Positions 25,303 through 34,169 of a stretch of DNA of 64,000 bases are shown one piece after another (positions within the stretch are counted from its first letter, which is position 1; each line of letters begins with the position of its first letter). A program made the translations under genes and the position numbers. The notes below the pieces were generated by a model, which made no database searches, was not told the origin of the DNA, and saw nothing but the letters and a program-made list of their open reading frames with translations. The DNA is from Devosia limi DSM 17137 (lineage in GTDB: Bacteria; Pseudomonadota; Alphaproteobacteria; Rhizobiales; Devosiaceae). The DNA is taken from contig NZ_FQVC01000001.1 in the NCBI RefSeq assembly GCF_900128975.1, positions 285,486 to 349,485 on the forward strand, in the 5' to 3' direction.

Positions 25303-27089
25303 GGGGTAACTTGGATGGGGGCGGGCTCGCGATGGAGGGGGGTGACTGTCGCAGTCTCCACCACCTTTATTGCTGGACCGTTTATAGGAAGCAGAACGGT
25401 GACCATTGTACCTGCCCCAATTTCGGACATCGCCCGCAAAGTGCCGTCATGCAGGTCAACTAGCCCCTTGACGATGGACAGGCCGAGACCGGTACCTTCG
25501 TAGCGACGGTTGAGACCATCCTGAACCTGGAAGAACGGCTCGCCCACGCGCTGCAGCGATTCGGGGGCCATCCCGATGCCGTTGTCGACCACGCTCATGT
25601 TGACGCACTGGCCCTGGCGCTTCATCGTTACGGTCACGGTGCCGCCTTCGTGGCTGAACTTGATGGCATTCGAGAGCAGGTTCAGCAGGATTTGTCGGCA
25701 GGCGCGTTCGTCGGCCACCAGCATCGGCAGGTGCCGGGAAATGTCGCCGACCAGCCGAATCTGGCGTTCCTGCGCCAGGTTTTCGACCAACCGGAAGCAA
25801 TTATGGACCAGCGTATCGGGCAGGAAGGGCTCGGGCTGCAGTTCGAACTTGCCCGCTTCAATCTTGGACATATCGAGCAGCATGCCGACCACTTCCAGCA
25901 GGTGCTTGCCGCTCTGGTGGATCAGACCGGCATATTCCTTATGCGTTGGCGACAGATCGCCACCAATGCCCGAGCTCATCATCTCGGAGAAGCCGACAAC
26001 GGCATTGAGCGGCGTACGCAGTTCATGGCCAATGGTCGCCAGAAAGCGCGACTTGGCATTGGAGGCTTCCTCGGCCACGCGCCGCGCCTCTTCGACTGCT
26101 GCCTGCTGGTCCCTGCGCTCGGTAACGTCACGGAACAGCGCCACCACCTCGTAGCGCAGTTCGCCCTTGGCGGCATCAAGCACCGGCGAAAAGCTGATCT
26201 CGACCCAGATGAAGTGCGGAACCCGCACGCCGGCCACTGGATCGTCCTGGCGCATCCGCACTTCGATCGTGCGCGACTTGCCGCCCTGGTTGGCGTCAGC
26301 AAAAGCGGTCAGATAGGCGGGACGGTCCAGCACATGCAGGCGCTCCCCCAGCGAGGCGCCGCTCAGCTCATAGCGCCGGCAGCCAAACAGCGATTCGGAG
26401 GAGCGCGAGGCCAGCAACAGTTCGCCATTGCTGGAAAAACGGATTACCGCGTCCTGCACATGCTCGATCAGATGGCGATAGGCGCTCATCTGCGCCTTGT
26501 CATAGACGTCATAGGCACCGCGGATGCGATTGGCCGACAGGGCAACAATCCCTGCCACCACGGCCAAAGTCAGGCCACTGACGAGCTTGAGCGTGAGATC
26601 GTTGATGGAGATGCTGGCCATCGGCACCAAAGATGCAACGACTGCCAGGACGCCGATCACGCCCAGAAGCAGCCAGCCCTGCCGACGCAACGGCCCGCGG
26701 GCCAGCAGCGAAGCAAGCACGGGGCCCAGCACTGCGATGGCCAACCCCATATCTGCCAGGTTTGGATCCGCCAGTGTCAGCACTAGGCCGACTGCCATGA
26801 TGGAATAGACCTGGCCTGCCGCAGCTTCTTCATACATGGCGTGCTGATGCAGGGCCAATGTGATCATGCCGCTGGCAAGCCCCATGGCTGCAATGACGAA
26901 AGGCAAGGCTGCCCCGCCCACCAGCAGATACATGGCCAGCGGCATCAGCAGGGCGCTGGCCAGCATGACCAGCCGCGCGTTGTTGGCAAGAGTCTTGCGA
27001 CGCAGCATTTCAGGCCGATGACCTGACCCGGCCATGGCCAGGGACATCTCTTTGCTTGCGCTGAAAGAGAACAGGCTACGCATACGCAA
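25272..27089 (-). CDS. Membrane PAS sensor histidine kinase, DivJ/PleC-like
   Basis: A 605-residue kinase. Residues 40-190 hold several membrane segments, 203-335 a PAS domain with PAC (EVVALFRDVTERRDQQ), and the HisKA H-box is ATIGHELRTPLNAVVGFSEM with His355. The ATPase domain has N (LLSNAIKFS), G1 (DNGIGM), F and G2 (EGTGLGLSIVKGL) boxes. The H-box FSEMM form is shared with the DivJ/PleC kinases that control the DivK-CtrA cell-cycle pathway; I infer such a role weakly. It is the first gene of the operon with the peptidoglycan-binding and DUF1491 proteins. Confidence 0.88.
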   Translation of the reverse strand: MRMRSLFSFSASKEMSLAMAGSGHRPEMLRRKTLANNARLVMLASALLMPLAMYLLVGGAALPFVIAAMGLASGMITLALHQHAMYEEAAAGQVYSIMAVGLVLTLADPNLADMGLAIAVLGPVLASLLARGPLRRQGWLLLGVIGVLAVVASLVPMASISINDLTLKLVSGLTLAVVAGIVALSANRIRGAYDVYDKAQMSAYRHLIEHVQDAVIRFSSNGELLLASRSSESLFGCRRYELSGASLGERLHVLDRPAYLTAFADANQGGKSRTIEVRMRQDDPVAGVRVPHFIWVEISFSPVLDAAKGELRYEVVALFRDVTERRDQQAAVEEARRVAEEASNAKSRFLATIGHELRTPLNAVVGFSEMMSSGIGGDLSPTHKEYAGLIHQSGKHLLEVVGMLLDMSKIEAGKFELQPEPFLPDTLVHNCFRLVENLAQERQIRLVGDISRHLPMLVADERACRQILLNLLSNAIKFSHEGGTVTVTMKRQGQCVNMSVVDNGIGMAPESLQRVGEPFFQVQDGLNRRYEGTGLGLSIVKGLVDLHDGTLRAMSEIGAGTMVTVLLPINGPAIKVVETATVTPLHREPAPIQVTPWHDEKRKAQ

Positions 27090-27395
27090 TACTCACTTCC
27101 ACGACGCCGGTTGGGGCTGTGCCGACGACATCAGGCACAGGCGGTTTGGAACCGCATCCGCCTGAATGGGCTTCAGGTTTTTGTTGGCCCCACCCTGCGG
27201 CCCAAGAGCTAAGACAGCATTAAACCATGCTGCCGCAGCGCCTTGCCGTGTGATGTGGGGAGGTCCTTTCTGGGGTTAGCGTAAACAAGGCGTTGCCCTG
27301 ATGAAGGTCGGCGGCGGCATTTGATTAAAGTTTTACACAATCGCGCCAGCCGCCCTTAAACCGCCCCGCCTATTGTCTCGATTGCAGGCCAAGAC
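27090..27395. other. Divergent upstream region, no gene seen
   Basis: 306 bp between the sensor-kinase gene and the small membrane-protein gene. It must hold promoters for both. The AT-rich stretch GATTAAAGTTTTACACAATC near 27324 is a plausible promoter area, but I could not assign -35/-10 boxes or a CtrA full site with confidence. Confidence 0.4.
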
Positions 27396-27719
27396 ATGGC
27401 CCAGGCAATTTTGGATGAGACGATGCTCCTGTTCCGCTCGATATTCTGGCTGACCATCGCCTATGTGGTGATCAAGCCGGGCGTGGATTTCCACGATGCC
27501 GCTACGGCGCTGTCAGGCCAGGCCGTGGCCGCCGGCCAGCAGATCGTTGCCGAACAGGTTCAGACCATCGAATGCGACACCATACAGTGCATCGGCGGCA
27601 AGGCTGTTCTTGCCGCGGTGCTTCCCACTCCCCCGTCCGCCGGCACTTCTCCCATGCATGACGCGCCAGCAGTCCTCGTGGTCCCCTACCCCATGCCACG
27701 GCTGGGCCGGGCGGGATAA
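27396..27719 (+). CDS. Small membrane-anchored protein, possibly DUF5330-like
   Basis: A 107-residue protein with one hydrophobic segment, MLLFRSIFWLTIAYVVI, at residues 10-26 and a periplasmic-looking tail that includes ECDTIQCIGGKAV and a proline-rich C-terminus. ATG at 27423 (MLLFRS) preceded by GGATGAG is a better start than 27396. The N-terminal segment plus downstream Cys pair reminds me of DUF5330, but I cannot confirm that. A strong terminator follows. Confidence 0.6.
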   Translation: MAQAILDETMLLFRSIFWLTIAYVVIKPGVDFHDAATALSGQAVAAGQQIVAEQVQTIECDTIQCIGGKAVLAAVLPTPPSAGTSPMHDAPAVLVVPYPMPRLGRAG

Positions 27720-27796
27720 AGAGCGCCGCAAACGCTCGAACGAAAACCAGCGGTCGCGGTCCTAACCCCAGGAACGCTACTCCAGACCCTGGTCCC

Positions 27797-27833
27797 TGCC
27801 GCAAGCACGCTGCCCCGTGCTTGCGGCATTTTT
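27797..27833 (+). terminator. Rho-independent terminator
   Basis: Stem TGCCGCAAGCACG (27797-27809) pairs perfectly with CGTGCTTGCGGCA (27816-27828) around a six-base loop and is followed by TTTTTC. It is 77 bp downstream of the small membrane-protein gene, and would terminate that transcript or an unannotated short RNA ahead of it. Confidence 0.88.
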
Positions 27834-27970
27834 CATTCAGCCGTCAGGTGGAGGGCGTCCCGGCGGATTGCGACTGCTGAGGCCGTCAGTTTCGCGCCCA
27901 TATCCTGTCTCAACCGCCACCGCGCCGCGCGGCGCTGGAAAACTGAGTTGAGTTGCACTAGGTAAGGTCC

Positions 27971-28408
27971 ATGACCGACACCCAAGCCTTGCCCCCAGCC
28001 TTCCAGGATATTGCCGAGAACCTGTCCTATCTCGATGACTGGGAAGATCGTTATCGCTATCTGATCGAACTGGGCCAGGCGCTGCCACGGCTCGACGACA
28101 CCGAGAAGTCCGATGTCAACAAGGTGCAGGGCTGCGTCTCGCAGGTCTGGCTCGCCGCCCATAGCGACGTGAGCGATGGCAAGACCATTCTGACCTATCG
28201 CGGGGAGAGCGACGCAATGATCGTGCAGGGATTGGTGGCGATCTTGCTGGCGCTGTATTCCGGTCGCCCCGCTGCCGAAATTGCAGAGACCGACGCGATT
28301 GCCCTGTTCGACAAGATGGGCCTGCGCGAGCACCTGACCACCCAGCGCTCCAATGGCCTGATCGCCATGGTCAACCGCATTCGCAGCGAAGGCAAGGCGC
28401 TCAGCTGA
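27971..28408 (+). CDS. sufE: SufE family cysteine-desulfurase partner
   Basis: A 145-residue SufE protein. The sulfur-accepting cysteine is Cys55 in KVQGCVSQVW, the family signature. SufE accepts persulfide sulfur from SufS and passes it to the Fe-S scaffold in the cytoplasm. Length is typical. Its last eight bases overlap the 3' end of the convergent acyltransferase gene. The rest of the suf operon is not in the window, as is common in Hyphomicrobiales. Confidence 0.93.
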   Translation: MTDTQALPPAFQDIAENLSYLDDWEDRYRYLIELGQALPRLDDTEKSDVNKVQGCVSQVWLAAHSDVSDGKTILTYRGESDAMIVQGLVAILLALYSGRPAAEIAETDAIALFDKMGLREHLTTQRSNGLIAMVNRIRSEGKALS

Positions 28409-29468
28409 GCGGCTTGCCGGCCAGCTCGGCAGATGCCGGCTGACGATACTGCGACAGTTTTTGCAGCAACGGCCGCTCTACCAGCGTAAACAGCATCAGC
28501 CCGACCAGGGTACCGCCGACGATTGAGGCTGCAGCCACGAGGTAGTCAGCCCAGATGTTGGCGCGATCCAGCACAAGGAACGCGACACCGGAGAGAACGG
28601 CCACCTCGTAAATGTGCACCAGGTAGATCGAGTAGGATGCGTCTCCGATCCGCTCCAGCAGAGCGATGCGCGGCATTCGCGGCTCAAGCCGCAGACCGAG
28701 CAGCATCAGCGCCACCGCGAACGCGACAAAACCGATAAACGCCACGCCGTCCTCGACCAGCCCGCGGTCCCACAAGAAACCCTCGGCAAAACCCGCCACG
28801 CCTGACAGCAGCACCGCAAGAAGCCAGTGCGCAGGGATCCGCTCCGGCCAACCGCGCAAGCTCGCCAGTCCGATCCAGGCTCCGGCGCAGAAGGCCAGGG
28901 GGACGAAGCTGGTATAAAATTGCGGGATCGCGCCTTGCGGCTGGAACACCAATCCGATGACGGCCAGAGACCCCAAAGCCAGGGTCAGCCAGACGACCCG
29001 GGCCGTCGCGCCCAGGAACGCCAGCAGCGCAAAACACACATAGAAGAACACCTCATAGTTGAGGGTCCAGCCCAGCTTGTAGAGCGGATGGATGCCGCCG
29101 CTGCTCGGATTGTAAAACGGGATGAACAGCAGCGACATCACCAGCTCGGCACCATCATAGACGGTGGTCTTGAAGATCTGTGGTGCCAGCAGTGCCAGAA
29201 TGGCTGCCAGCAACGTGGCGCCCCAATACATCGGCACAATGCGAATGGCCCGGCGCCGCAGAAATTCCAGGGCCGAGAACCGCCCATCACCGGTCACCGC
29301 CACCATGATGAAACCGGAGATGGCAAAGAACAGGATCACCCCAAGCCATCCCAGACGTCCAAAGCCCAGCTGTTCATCGGCCAGCGGGTAAAGCAGGGCG
29401 TGGGACGCCAGCACAAGCATGGCCGCCAGCCCGCGCAAATACTGAATCGAGATGAATTTGTGCCGCAT
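28401..29468 (-). CDS. Acyltransferase 3 family integral membrane protein
   Basis: A 355-residue polytopic protein with about ten membrane segments. It starts MRHKFISIQYLRGLAAMLVL, in which YLRGLAA is the hallmark of the acyltransferase 3 family, and has GFIMVAVTG and RRAIRIVPMYW after it. Such proteins O-acylate surface polysaccharides or peptidoglycan; the substrate here cannot be told. No other polysaccharide genes are adjacent. Confidence 0.9.
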   Translation of the reverse strand: MRHKFISIQYLRGLAAMLVLASHALLYPLADEQLGFGRLGWLGVILFFAISGFIMVAVTGDGRFSALEFLRRRAIRIVPMYWGATLLAAILALLAPQIFKTTVYDGAELVMSLLFIPFYNPSSGGIHPLYKLGWTLNYEVFFYVCFALLAFLGATARVVWLTLALGSLAVIGLVFQPQGAIPQFYTSFVPLAFCAGAWIGLASLRGWPERIPAHWLLAVLLSGVAGFAEGFLWDRGLVEDGVAFIGFVAFAVALMLLGLRLEPRMPRIALLERIGDASYSIYLVHIYEVAVLSGVAFLVLDRANIWADYLVAAASIVGGTLVGLMLFTLVERPLLQKLSQYRQPASAELAGKPLS

Positions 29469-29540
29469 GTCCCGGTAATTATCATGCCCTGCGTCAGGCC
29501 CGCCATTACGCTTGCGGATGTCGTTAACGCCGCTGCCCGG

Positions 29541-30275
29541 CTAGTCCAGCGGCAAGCGCTCATGCAGCCAGCTTCGGGTGCGCCCGCTGGGGCGCCCTTG
29601 CGCCACCTGCGTCAGCCCGAAATGGGTCGCCAACTGTTCCAGCCCGATCCGCAGCACCAGCTTGGCGCTGCGTCGCGGCCACCCCCGCTCGGTCTCCACA
29701 ACCTGCAATCCCTTGAGCAGGCCACAGACATCGAACAGCACCCCACCGCATTCTGCCGGCAGCGACTGCGCAATGGCATCGAGCTTGCGCCGCGCATCGA
29801 TGGCGCTATCGGCCAGGTCGGGCGCACCGCTTCCCGACGCTGCCCGGCTGGCAATGCGGGCGGGGTCATAGGACATGGTGACCCGCGGGCCGAGACGGGC
29901 TCGCTCCACCAGGCGCCGCAGCCGCTCGCCGGCCTCCACCTGATGAGGGAGCAGGAATGGCGCCGCGCCATCAACCGAGGCTGCCAGCCGCGCCAGCGGG
30001 CTTTCGTCACTGACGATCAAGGGGGCCGCAGCCACTTTGGTGCCGCTGCCAACCCCACCATTGGCCTTGAGCCAATCGCGTGCCCGCGGACCAGCGCAGC
30101 ATTTACCACCACCAACCATCAGCACGCCCTCCCCCGCCAGGGCAGCGACCGCCGCCAGCCCAAGCCGGGCCGACCGATCGGCCCGGCGCAATTCAAAGCC
30201 CGTACCGATCCGCTCTGCCGCATGGTCTGGCAGCAGCATTCGCACGAAGCGCAGGGTGCGTGTCTCAATAGGCAT
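29541..30275 (-). CDS. DUF6456 domain protein
   Basis: A 244-residue protein. The C-terminal 140 residues, from DARRKLDAIAQSLPAECGGV through LFDVCGLLKGLQVVETERGW to LVLRIGLEQLATHFGL, have the DUF6456 pattern, which resembles a small helical DNA-associated domain. The N-terminal part contains LMVGGGKCCAGPRARDWLKA. Its 5' end overlaps the DnaA-domain gene by 11 bases, and the pair is probably functionally linked. Confidence 0.82.
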   Translation of the reverse strand: MPIETRTLRFVRMLLPDHAAERIGTGFELRRADRSARLGLAAVAALAGEGVLMVGGGKCCAGPRARDWLKANGGVGSGTKVAAAPLIVSDESPLARLAASVDGAAPFLLPHQVEAGERLRRLVERARLGPRVTMSYDPARIASRAASGSGAPDLADSAIDARRKLDAIAQSLPAECGGVLFDVCGLLKGLQVVETERGWPRRSAKLVLRIGLEQLATHFGLTQVAQGRPSGRTRSWLHERLPLD

Positions 30276-30687
30276 CGCAGCTCTCCCGTTCCAGACCGGC
30301 TACAGTCGTTTCGATGCGCAGTTCAAGGGCACTAACCTCATCGTCAAAGCGCGGGTCGTCACGCATATCCTCGATCAGGGCACAAGCATGTGAGACTGTT
30401 GTCCTATCTCGACCAAATGCGTCGCCCACCGCCTTGAGGCTGCGCCCTAGCACCACATGGGAGAGATACATAGCCAATTGCCGTGCCCGCGCAGTGGCAT
30501 TGCGGCAGCGAGACCGATGCATAAGCAGGCGTATCGAAACAGATTTTTCCCGTGCCACCAGGGCGATCACGTGATCGCAGGCCCAGTCATGGCCGGCCGC
30601 AGTCCGCTTCCGCCGCGCCCGACTGCGCGTATTGCACTTGTCGCCACGCGTCTCCAACGCCTTGTACATCGTCTCTCTCCACCGCAA
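30265..30687 (-). CDS. Stand-alone DnaA domain IV-like DNA-binding protein
   Basis: A 140-residue protein with a basic N-terminus and a C-terminal domain that matches the DNA-binding domain IV of DnaA: RQLAMYLSHVVLGRSLKAVG followed by AFGRDRTTVSHACALIEDMR. The DRTTVSHAC helix is the DnaA-box-contacting signature. No AAA+ domain is present. An in-frame ATG seven codons in (MYKALETRG, 30669) is an alternative start. It probably acts as a transcription or replication regulator together with the overlapping DUF6456 gene. Confidence 0.85.
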   Translation of the reverse strand: MRWRETMYKALETRGDKCNTRSRARRKRTAAGHDWACDHVIALVAREKSVSIRLLMHRSRCRNATARARQLAMYLSHVVLGRSLKAVGDAFGRDRTTVSHACALIEDMRDDPRFDDEVSALELRIETTVAGLERESCDAY

Positions 30688-30780
30688 TCAAGGAATTTAT
30701 TCCTACATATTGCGACGGCGAAATCCAGAGGGGGATAAGTGCGGATGGAGAGGTGGTGAAATCGCCGAAAACCGGCCGAA

Positions 30781-30814
30781 AACTCAAACGGCCGCTCTTG
30801 GGAGCGGCCGTTTG
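30781..30814 (-). terminator. Rho-independent terminator of mucR
   Basis: Arms CAAACGGCCGCTC (30785-30797) and GAGCGGCCGTTTG (30802-30814) form a 13-bp stem with a TTGG loop. Read on the minus strand it is followed by AGTTTTC. It lies 58 bp downstream of the mucR stop. Confidence 0.8.
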
Positions 30815-30872
30815 AATTTGCTTTGTCGCCGGGGCCCGAAACCGAGCGCGACGTATCGTGGTGTAATGGGGC

Positions 30873-31295
30873 CTAGACGGCCTTGCGGCCTAGCCCGTTA
30901 TCCTTGGCCAACTTGGACCGGGTCGCAGAATAGCTTGGCGCAACCATCGGATAATCAGCCGGCAGGCCCCACTTCTCGCGATATTCTTCTGGCGAGAGAT
31001 TATAGTGCGTACGCAGGTGGCGCTTCAGCGACTTGAACTTCTTGCCGTCTTCGAGGCAGATGATGTAGTCGGCGGCCACCGATTTACGCACCGGAACAGC
31101 GGGCTTGAGTTCCTCGACCGGAGCCAGGACTTCATTGTTGGACAGAGCACGCAGGGCGCCGTGAACCTCGGCGATCAGCTTGGGCAGATCGGTCGGGCTT
31201 ACGGCATTGTGGCTCACATAGGCGGAAACAATCTCGGTACTGAGCTCGATCAAGTCGGTCTCATAGCCTGTCGCCGCGCCAGCGGACTCGTTCAT
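30873..31295 (-). CDS. mucR: MucR/Ros-type zinc-finger transcription regulator
   Basis: A 140-residue protein with the MucR zinc finger CLEDGKKFKSLKRHLRTH (Cys80, Asp83, His93, His97) followed by NLSPEEYREKWGLPADYPMV and SATRSKLAKDNGLGRK. The N-terminal part, MNESAGAATGYETDLIELST, is the oligomerisation domain. MucR proteins are H-NS-like global repressors of surface and cell-cycle genes that bind AT-rich DNA and usually repress their own gene. The upstream region 31296-31423 is AT-rich, consistent with autoregulation. Confidence 0.95.
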   Translation of the reverse strand: MNESAGAATGYETDLIELSTEIVSAYVSHNAVSPTDLPKLIAEVHGALRALSNNEVLAPVEELKPAVPVRKSVAADYIICLEDGKKFKSLKRHLRTHYNLSPEEYREKWGLPADYPMVAPSYSATRSKLAKDNGLGRKAV

Positions 31296-31423
31296 AGTTC
31301 AACCTTTCATTATTCTTTTCAGGCTCATGACGTGGCAGTCGCAGCCTTAGTGAACTCCTATGGCCGTTTATTGGCAGATGCAACCCGATCCACTGGAATT
31401 AACATGTTACCAATTACTACCAT

Positions 31424-31774
31424 TCAAGGCCCAGATTGTGACTTCTTTATAGTCTGAATTTCATCCAGCACGGTAATTTTGTTCGGAATATATCCGGCAC
31501 GATGACTTGCACGGGCCAGAAGATGTGCTGAAACAGGTGTTGTCAGCAGCAGAAACAGCACGCCGATGATTGCCCGGAGGGCTACAGCACCTTCAAAACA
31601 CACCAAAGCAACAGCCAACAACACCATGCCGCCGCCAACAGCGCCGGCCTTCGACGCGGCGTGCATGCGAGTGTAAAGGTCTGGTAGCCTTAGAATTCCG
31701 ATGGCAGCCAGGAGCGTGAAGGCCGAGCCGCACAGCAGCAGGAACGCACCGAGGTAGAGCATGACGTCGATCAC
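31424..31774 (-). CDS. mrpG: Mrp antiporter subunit G
   Basis: A 116-residue protein starting with GTG (MIDVMLYLGAFLLLCGSAFT), with three membrane segments and RLPDLYTRMHAASKAGAVGG, the MrpG/MnhG/PhaG signature. Last gene of the operon. It overlaps mrpF by four bases. It belongs to the multi-subunit Na+(K+)/H+ antiporter in the inner membrane. Confidence 0.93.
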   Translation of the reverse strand: MIDVMLYLGAFLLLCGSAFTLLAAIGILRLPDLYTRMHAASKAGAVGGGMVLLAVALVCFEGAVALRAIIGVLFLLLTTPVSAHLLARASHRAGYIPNKITVLDEIQTIKKSQSGP

Positions 31775-32079
31775 TTCGTCTTCTCCCGGTCGGCCGCGCC
31801 CGGAGCGGGCCGCGTCATGATGTAGCGGGCAAAGGCAATAGTCGCCAGAAAGCCGAGCAGGCTGAGCGCGATGGCAATATCGAGATACAGCATCAGCCCG
31901 GTGCGGATAGCAATCGCCCCCACAAAGGCCAATGCGACAACGGTCAGCAGATCGAGCGCCAGCACGCGGTCCGGCAGCGTCGGACCTATGACGATGCGAA
32001 TCACACTCAGCAGCAACGCCACTCCCAGCATGACCAGCGCGATCGAAGTCGCCAAATCCATGAATGCAGCACCGCTCAT
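31771..32079 (-). CDS. mrpF: Mrp antiporter subunit F
   Basis: A 102-residue protein with three membrane segments; GPTLPDRVLALDLLTVVALA is the MrpF signature. It overlaps mrpE and mrpG by four bases each, so translation is coupled. Confidence 0.93.
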   Translation of the reverse strand: MSGAAFMDLATSIALVMLGVALLLSVIRIVIGPTLPDRVLALDLLTVVALAFVGAIAIRTGLMLYLDIAIALSLLGFLATIAFARYIMTRPAPGAADREKTK

Positions 32080-32555
32080 GCGAACACCGCCTTCACCTTG
32101 GCTTCAAAGCCGGTGGCAATGTCGGCGATCAGGGCCTCGCGGGTGGAAAGGGTCAGCACATGCACATAAAGCACTGAGCGATCCTTCGAGACGTCGATGG
32201 AAAGCGTGCCAGGGGTCAGAGTGATCAGATTGGCCAGCAGGGTAATCTCCGCATCCGATTTGACGGTCAGCGGCACTGCCACGATGGCTGGCCGCAACGC
32301 TGCGCGCAGATTGGGCGTCAGCACCACGATAGCCACCCGGATGGCGCTCACGACCAGCTCATAGACGAACAGCAGAGCCAGCGAGGCGATGCGCCGCAAT
32401 TGCCGCAATGCACGCGGCTTGGTGACGAAGTCGCGCAGCAGGTACAGTGCGACGATGGCGATGGCGGTCCCCAGCAGCAGGTTCAGTCCGGAGAATGATC
32501 CGCTGATGGCGGCCCAGATCAGGGCCAGCACAATCGTCAGCAGCAACAGATTCAT
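32076..32555 (-). CDS. mrpE: Mrp antiporter subunit E
   Basis: A 159-residue protein with two N-terminal membrane segments and a cytoplasmic domain ending in LITLTPGTLSIDVSKDRSVL, the MrpE signature. It overlaps both neighbours by four bases. Confidence 0.93.
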   Translation of the reverse strand: MNLLLLTIVLALIWAAISGSFSGLNLLLGTAIAIVALYLLRDFVTKPRALRQLRRIASLALLFVYELVVSAIRVAIVVLTPNLRAALRPAIVAVPLTVKSDAEITLLANLITLTPGTLSIDVSKDRSVLYVHVLTLSTREALIADIATGFEAKVKAVFA

Positions 32556-34168
32556 GGCGTGCCTCCCGCAAGTCCAAATGCGGCGATGTAGCGCGAGGGA
32601 TCGATCATATCGCCCGCACCCATCCGCGCTGCCGTAAACAGGTCCTCCGGCATCAGCCCCGCCAGAACCACAATCGCCACGAGCACGGTTGTTGCGCCGA
32701 GTCCAAACCGTGCCTCACGCAGGCTCAGCGGTTGCAGTTTGCCGCTGCGATGTTCGGATAGCTCGCCTTCCGGCCCAGCCCGCCAGAAGATATGCGCCCA
32801 TAGCCGCGATCCAGCGATCAGGGTCAGCACCGCATTGGCAAGCAGCGCCACGACGATGGCGAGGCTGAGATAATCGACAGCGCCGCCTTCGCGCAGGCCG
32901 GACTGGGCCAGCCCTGCCTCCAGCAACAGCAGCTTGGGCCAGAAGCCCAGGAACGGCGGCACGCCAGCAGCTGCCAGCATCAGGACGAAAAACAGGATCG
33001 AGATTGGTGTATGGGCCGCATAGATTCCGCCCATGCGGCGGCTATCGGTCTGCCCGGTCAGCCGCTCGATCAGTCCAGCCACCAGATACAGCGCTGTCAT
33101 GGTCAGGATGGCGTGGAGGATATAGAAACCCGCGCCCCCAATGCCGTGCAGCGATGGCAAGGCAATGCCGGCAATCACGGCGCCGATGCCGCCGATGACG
33201 AAGAAGCCAAGCGCACGGCGCAGATTGGTTTCGGCGATGGCGCCCAATGGCGCGATCAGCAGCGAAGCGATGGCAATACTGGCCAGCAACGGCTCCAGCA
33301 GATCGCGACTGGCCGGCAGCAGCACGACCAGCGCCCGCATCATGGCGTAGACGCCAACCTTGGTCAGCAGTCCAGCGAACAAGGCCGAAACCGCTGCCGG
33401 CGGCGTGTGATAGGACGCCGGCAGCCACGCATTGACTGGAAATGCCGCTGCTTTCATCCCGAAGGCCAGCAGCAGCAGCCCCGCGACACCCGCCATCGCC
33501 GCCGGATTGGCCGAGGGCGCCACCAGAATGATGTCGGCCATGTTGAGCGTACCCAGCAAGCCATAGGTCAGGCCGAGCGACAGCAGGAAGAATGACGTCG
33601 CCAGGAAATTGAGGAAGCCGTATTTGATCGCGCCATCGAGCTGGATTGGCTGCCCGCCAATGACGATCAGCCCGAAGGATGCAATCAGCATCACCTCGAA
33701 CCAGACATAGAGGTTGAACAGGTCCCCGGTCAGGAACGAACCGGTGACGCCGGCCAGCAGCAGCAGCACCAGCGAATAGAACCCGTCGCTGCCATCGCCC
33801 GGCTCGCGCTCGCCCTGGACATAGACCAAGAGGATCAGCGTCACGATCGACGCCGCCAATGCAAAGCCGGCGCCAAAGATATCAGCGGTGAAACTGATGC
33901 CGAAGGGCGGCAGCCACTTGCCCATGGTCATGCTGACCGGGCCGACCTGCAGCACCTTGGCCAGCAGCATCACCTCGCAGGCGATGATGCCAGCAACTGC
34001 AAGCATGGCGACGATTGGGGCAATGCCGCGCTTCTGGCGCAGCATCAGCAGCAGCGCTGCCCCCATCAGCGCCAGCACGAGCGGTAGAACAATCACCCAG
34101 TCAGCTGCTGGCGTGACCGTGGTAATCATCGCTTCCGACAGATCGACGGAGGGTGTTGCAGTGGCCAT
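32552..34168 (-). CDS. mrpD: Mrp antiporter subunit D, complex-I NuoN/M-like
   Basis: A 538-residue polytopic proton-conducting subunit with about 14 membrane segments. DLFNLYVWFEVMLIASFGLI contains the key glutamate of the first half-channel and FGMKAAAFPVNAWLPASYHT the transport lysine. It belongs to the NuoL/M/N family. One base separates it from mrpC. Confidence 0.94.
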   Translation of the reverse strand: MATATPSVDLSEAMITTVTPAADWVIVLPLVLALMGAALLLMLRQKRGIAPIVAMLAVAGIIACEVMLLAKVLQVGPVSMTMGKWLPPFGISFTADIFGAGFALAASIVTLILLVYVQGEREPGDGSDGFYSLVLLLLAGVTGSFLTGDLFNLYVWFEVMLIASFGLIVIGGQPIQLDGAIKYGFLNFLATSFFLLSLGLTYGLLGTLNMADIILVAPSANPAAMAGVAGLLLLAFGMKAAAFPVNAWLPASYHTPPAAVSALFAGLLTKVGVYAMMRALVVLLPASRDLLEPLLASIAIASLLIAPLGAIAETNLRRALGFFVIGGIGAVIAGIALPSLHGIGGAGFYILHAILTMTALYLVAGLIERLTGQTDSRRMGGIYAAHTPISILFFVLMLAAAGVPPFLGFWPKLLLLEAGLAQSGLREGGAVDYLSLAIVVALLANAVLTLIAGSRLWAHIFWRAGPEGELSEHRSGKLQPLSLREARFGLGATTVLVAIVVLAGLMPEDLFTAARMGAGDMIDPSRYIAAFGLAGGTP

Positions 34169-34169
34169 G

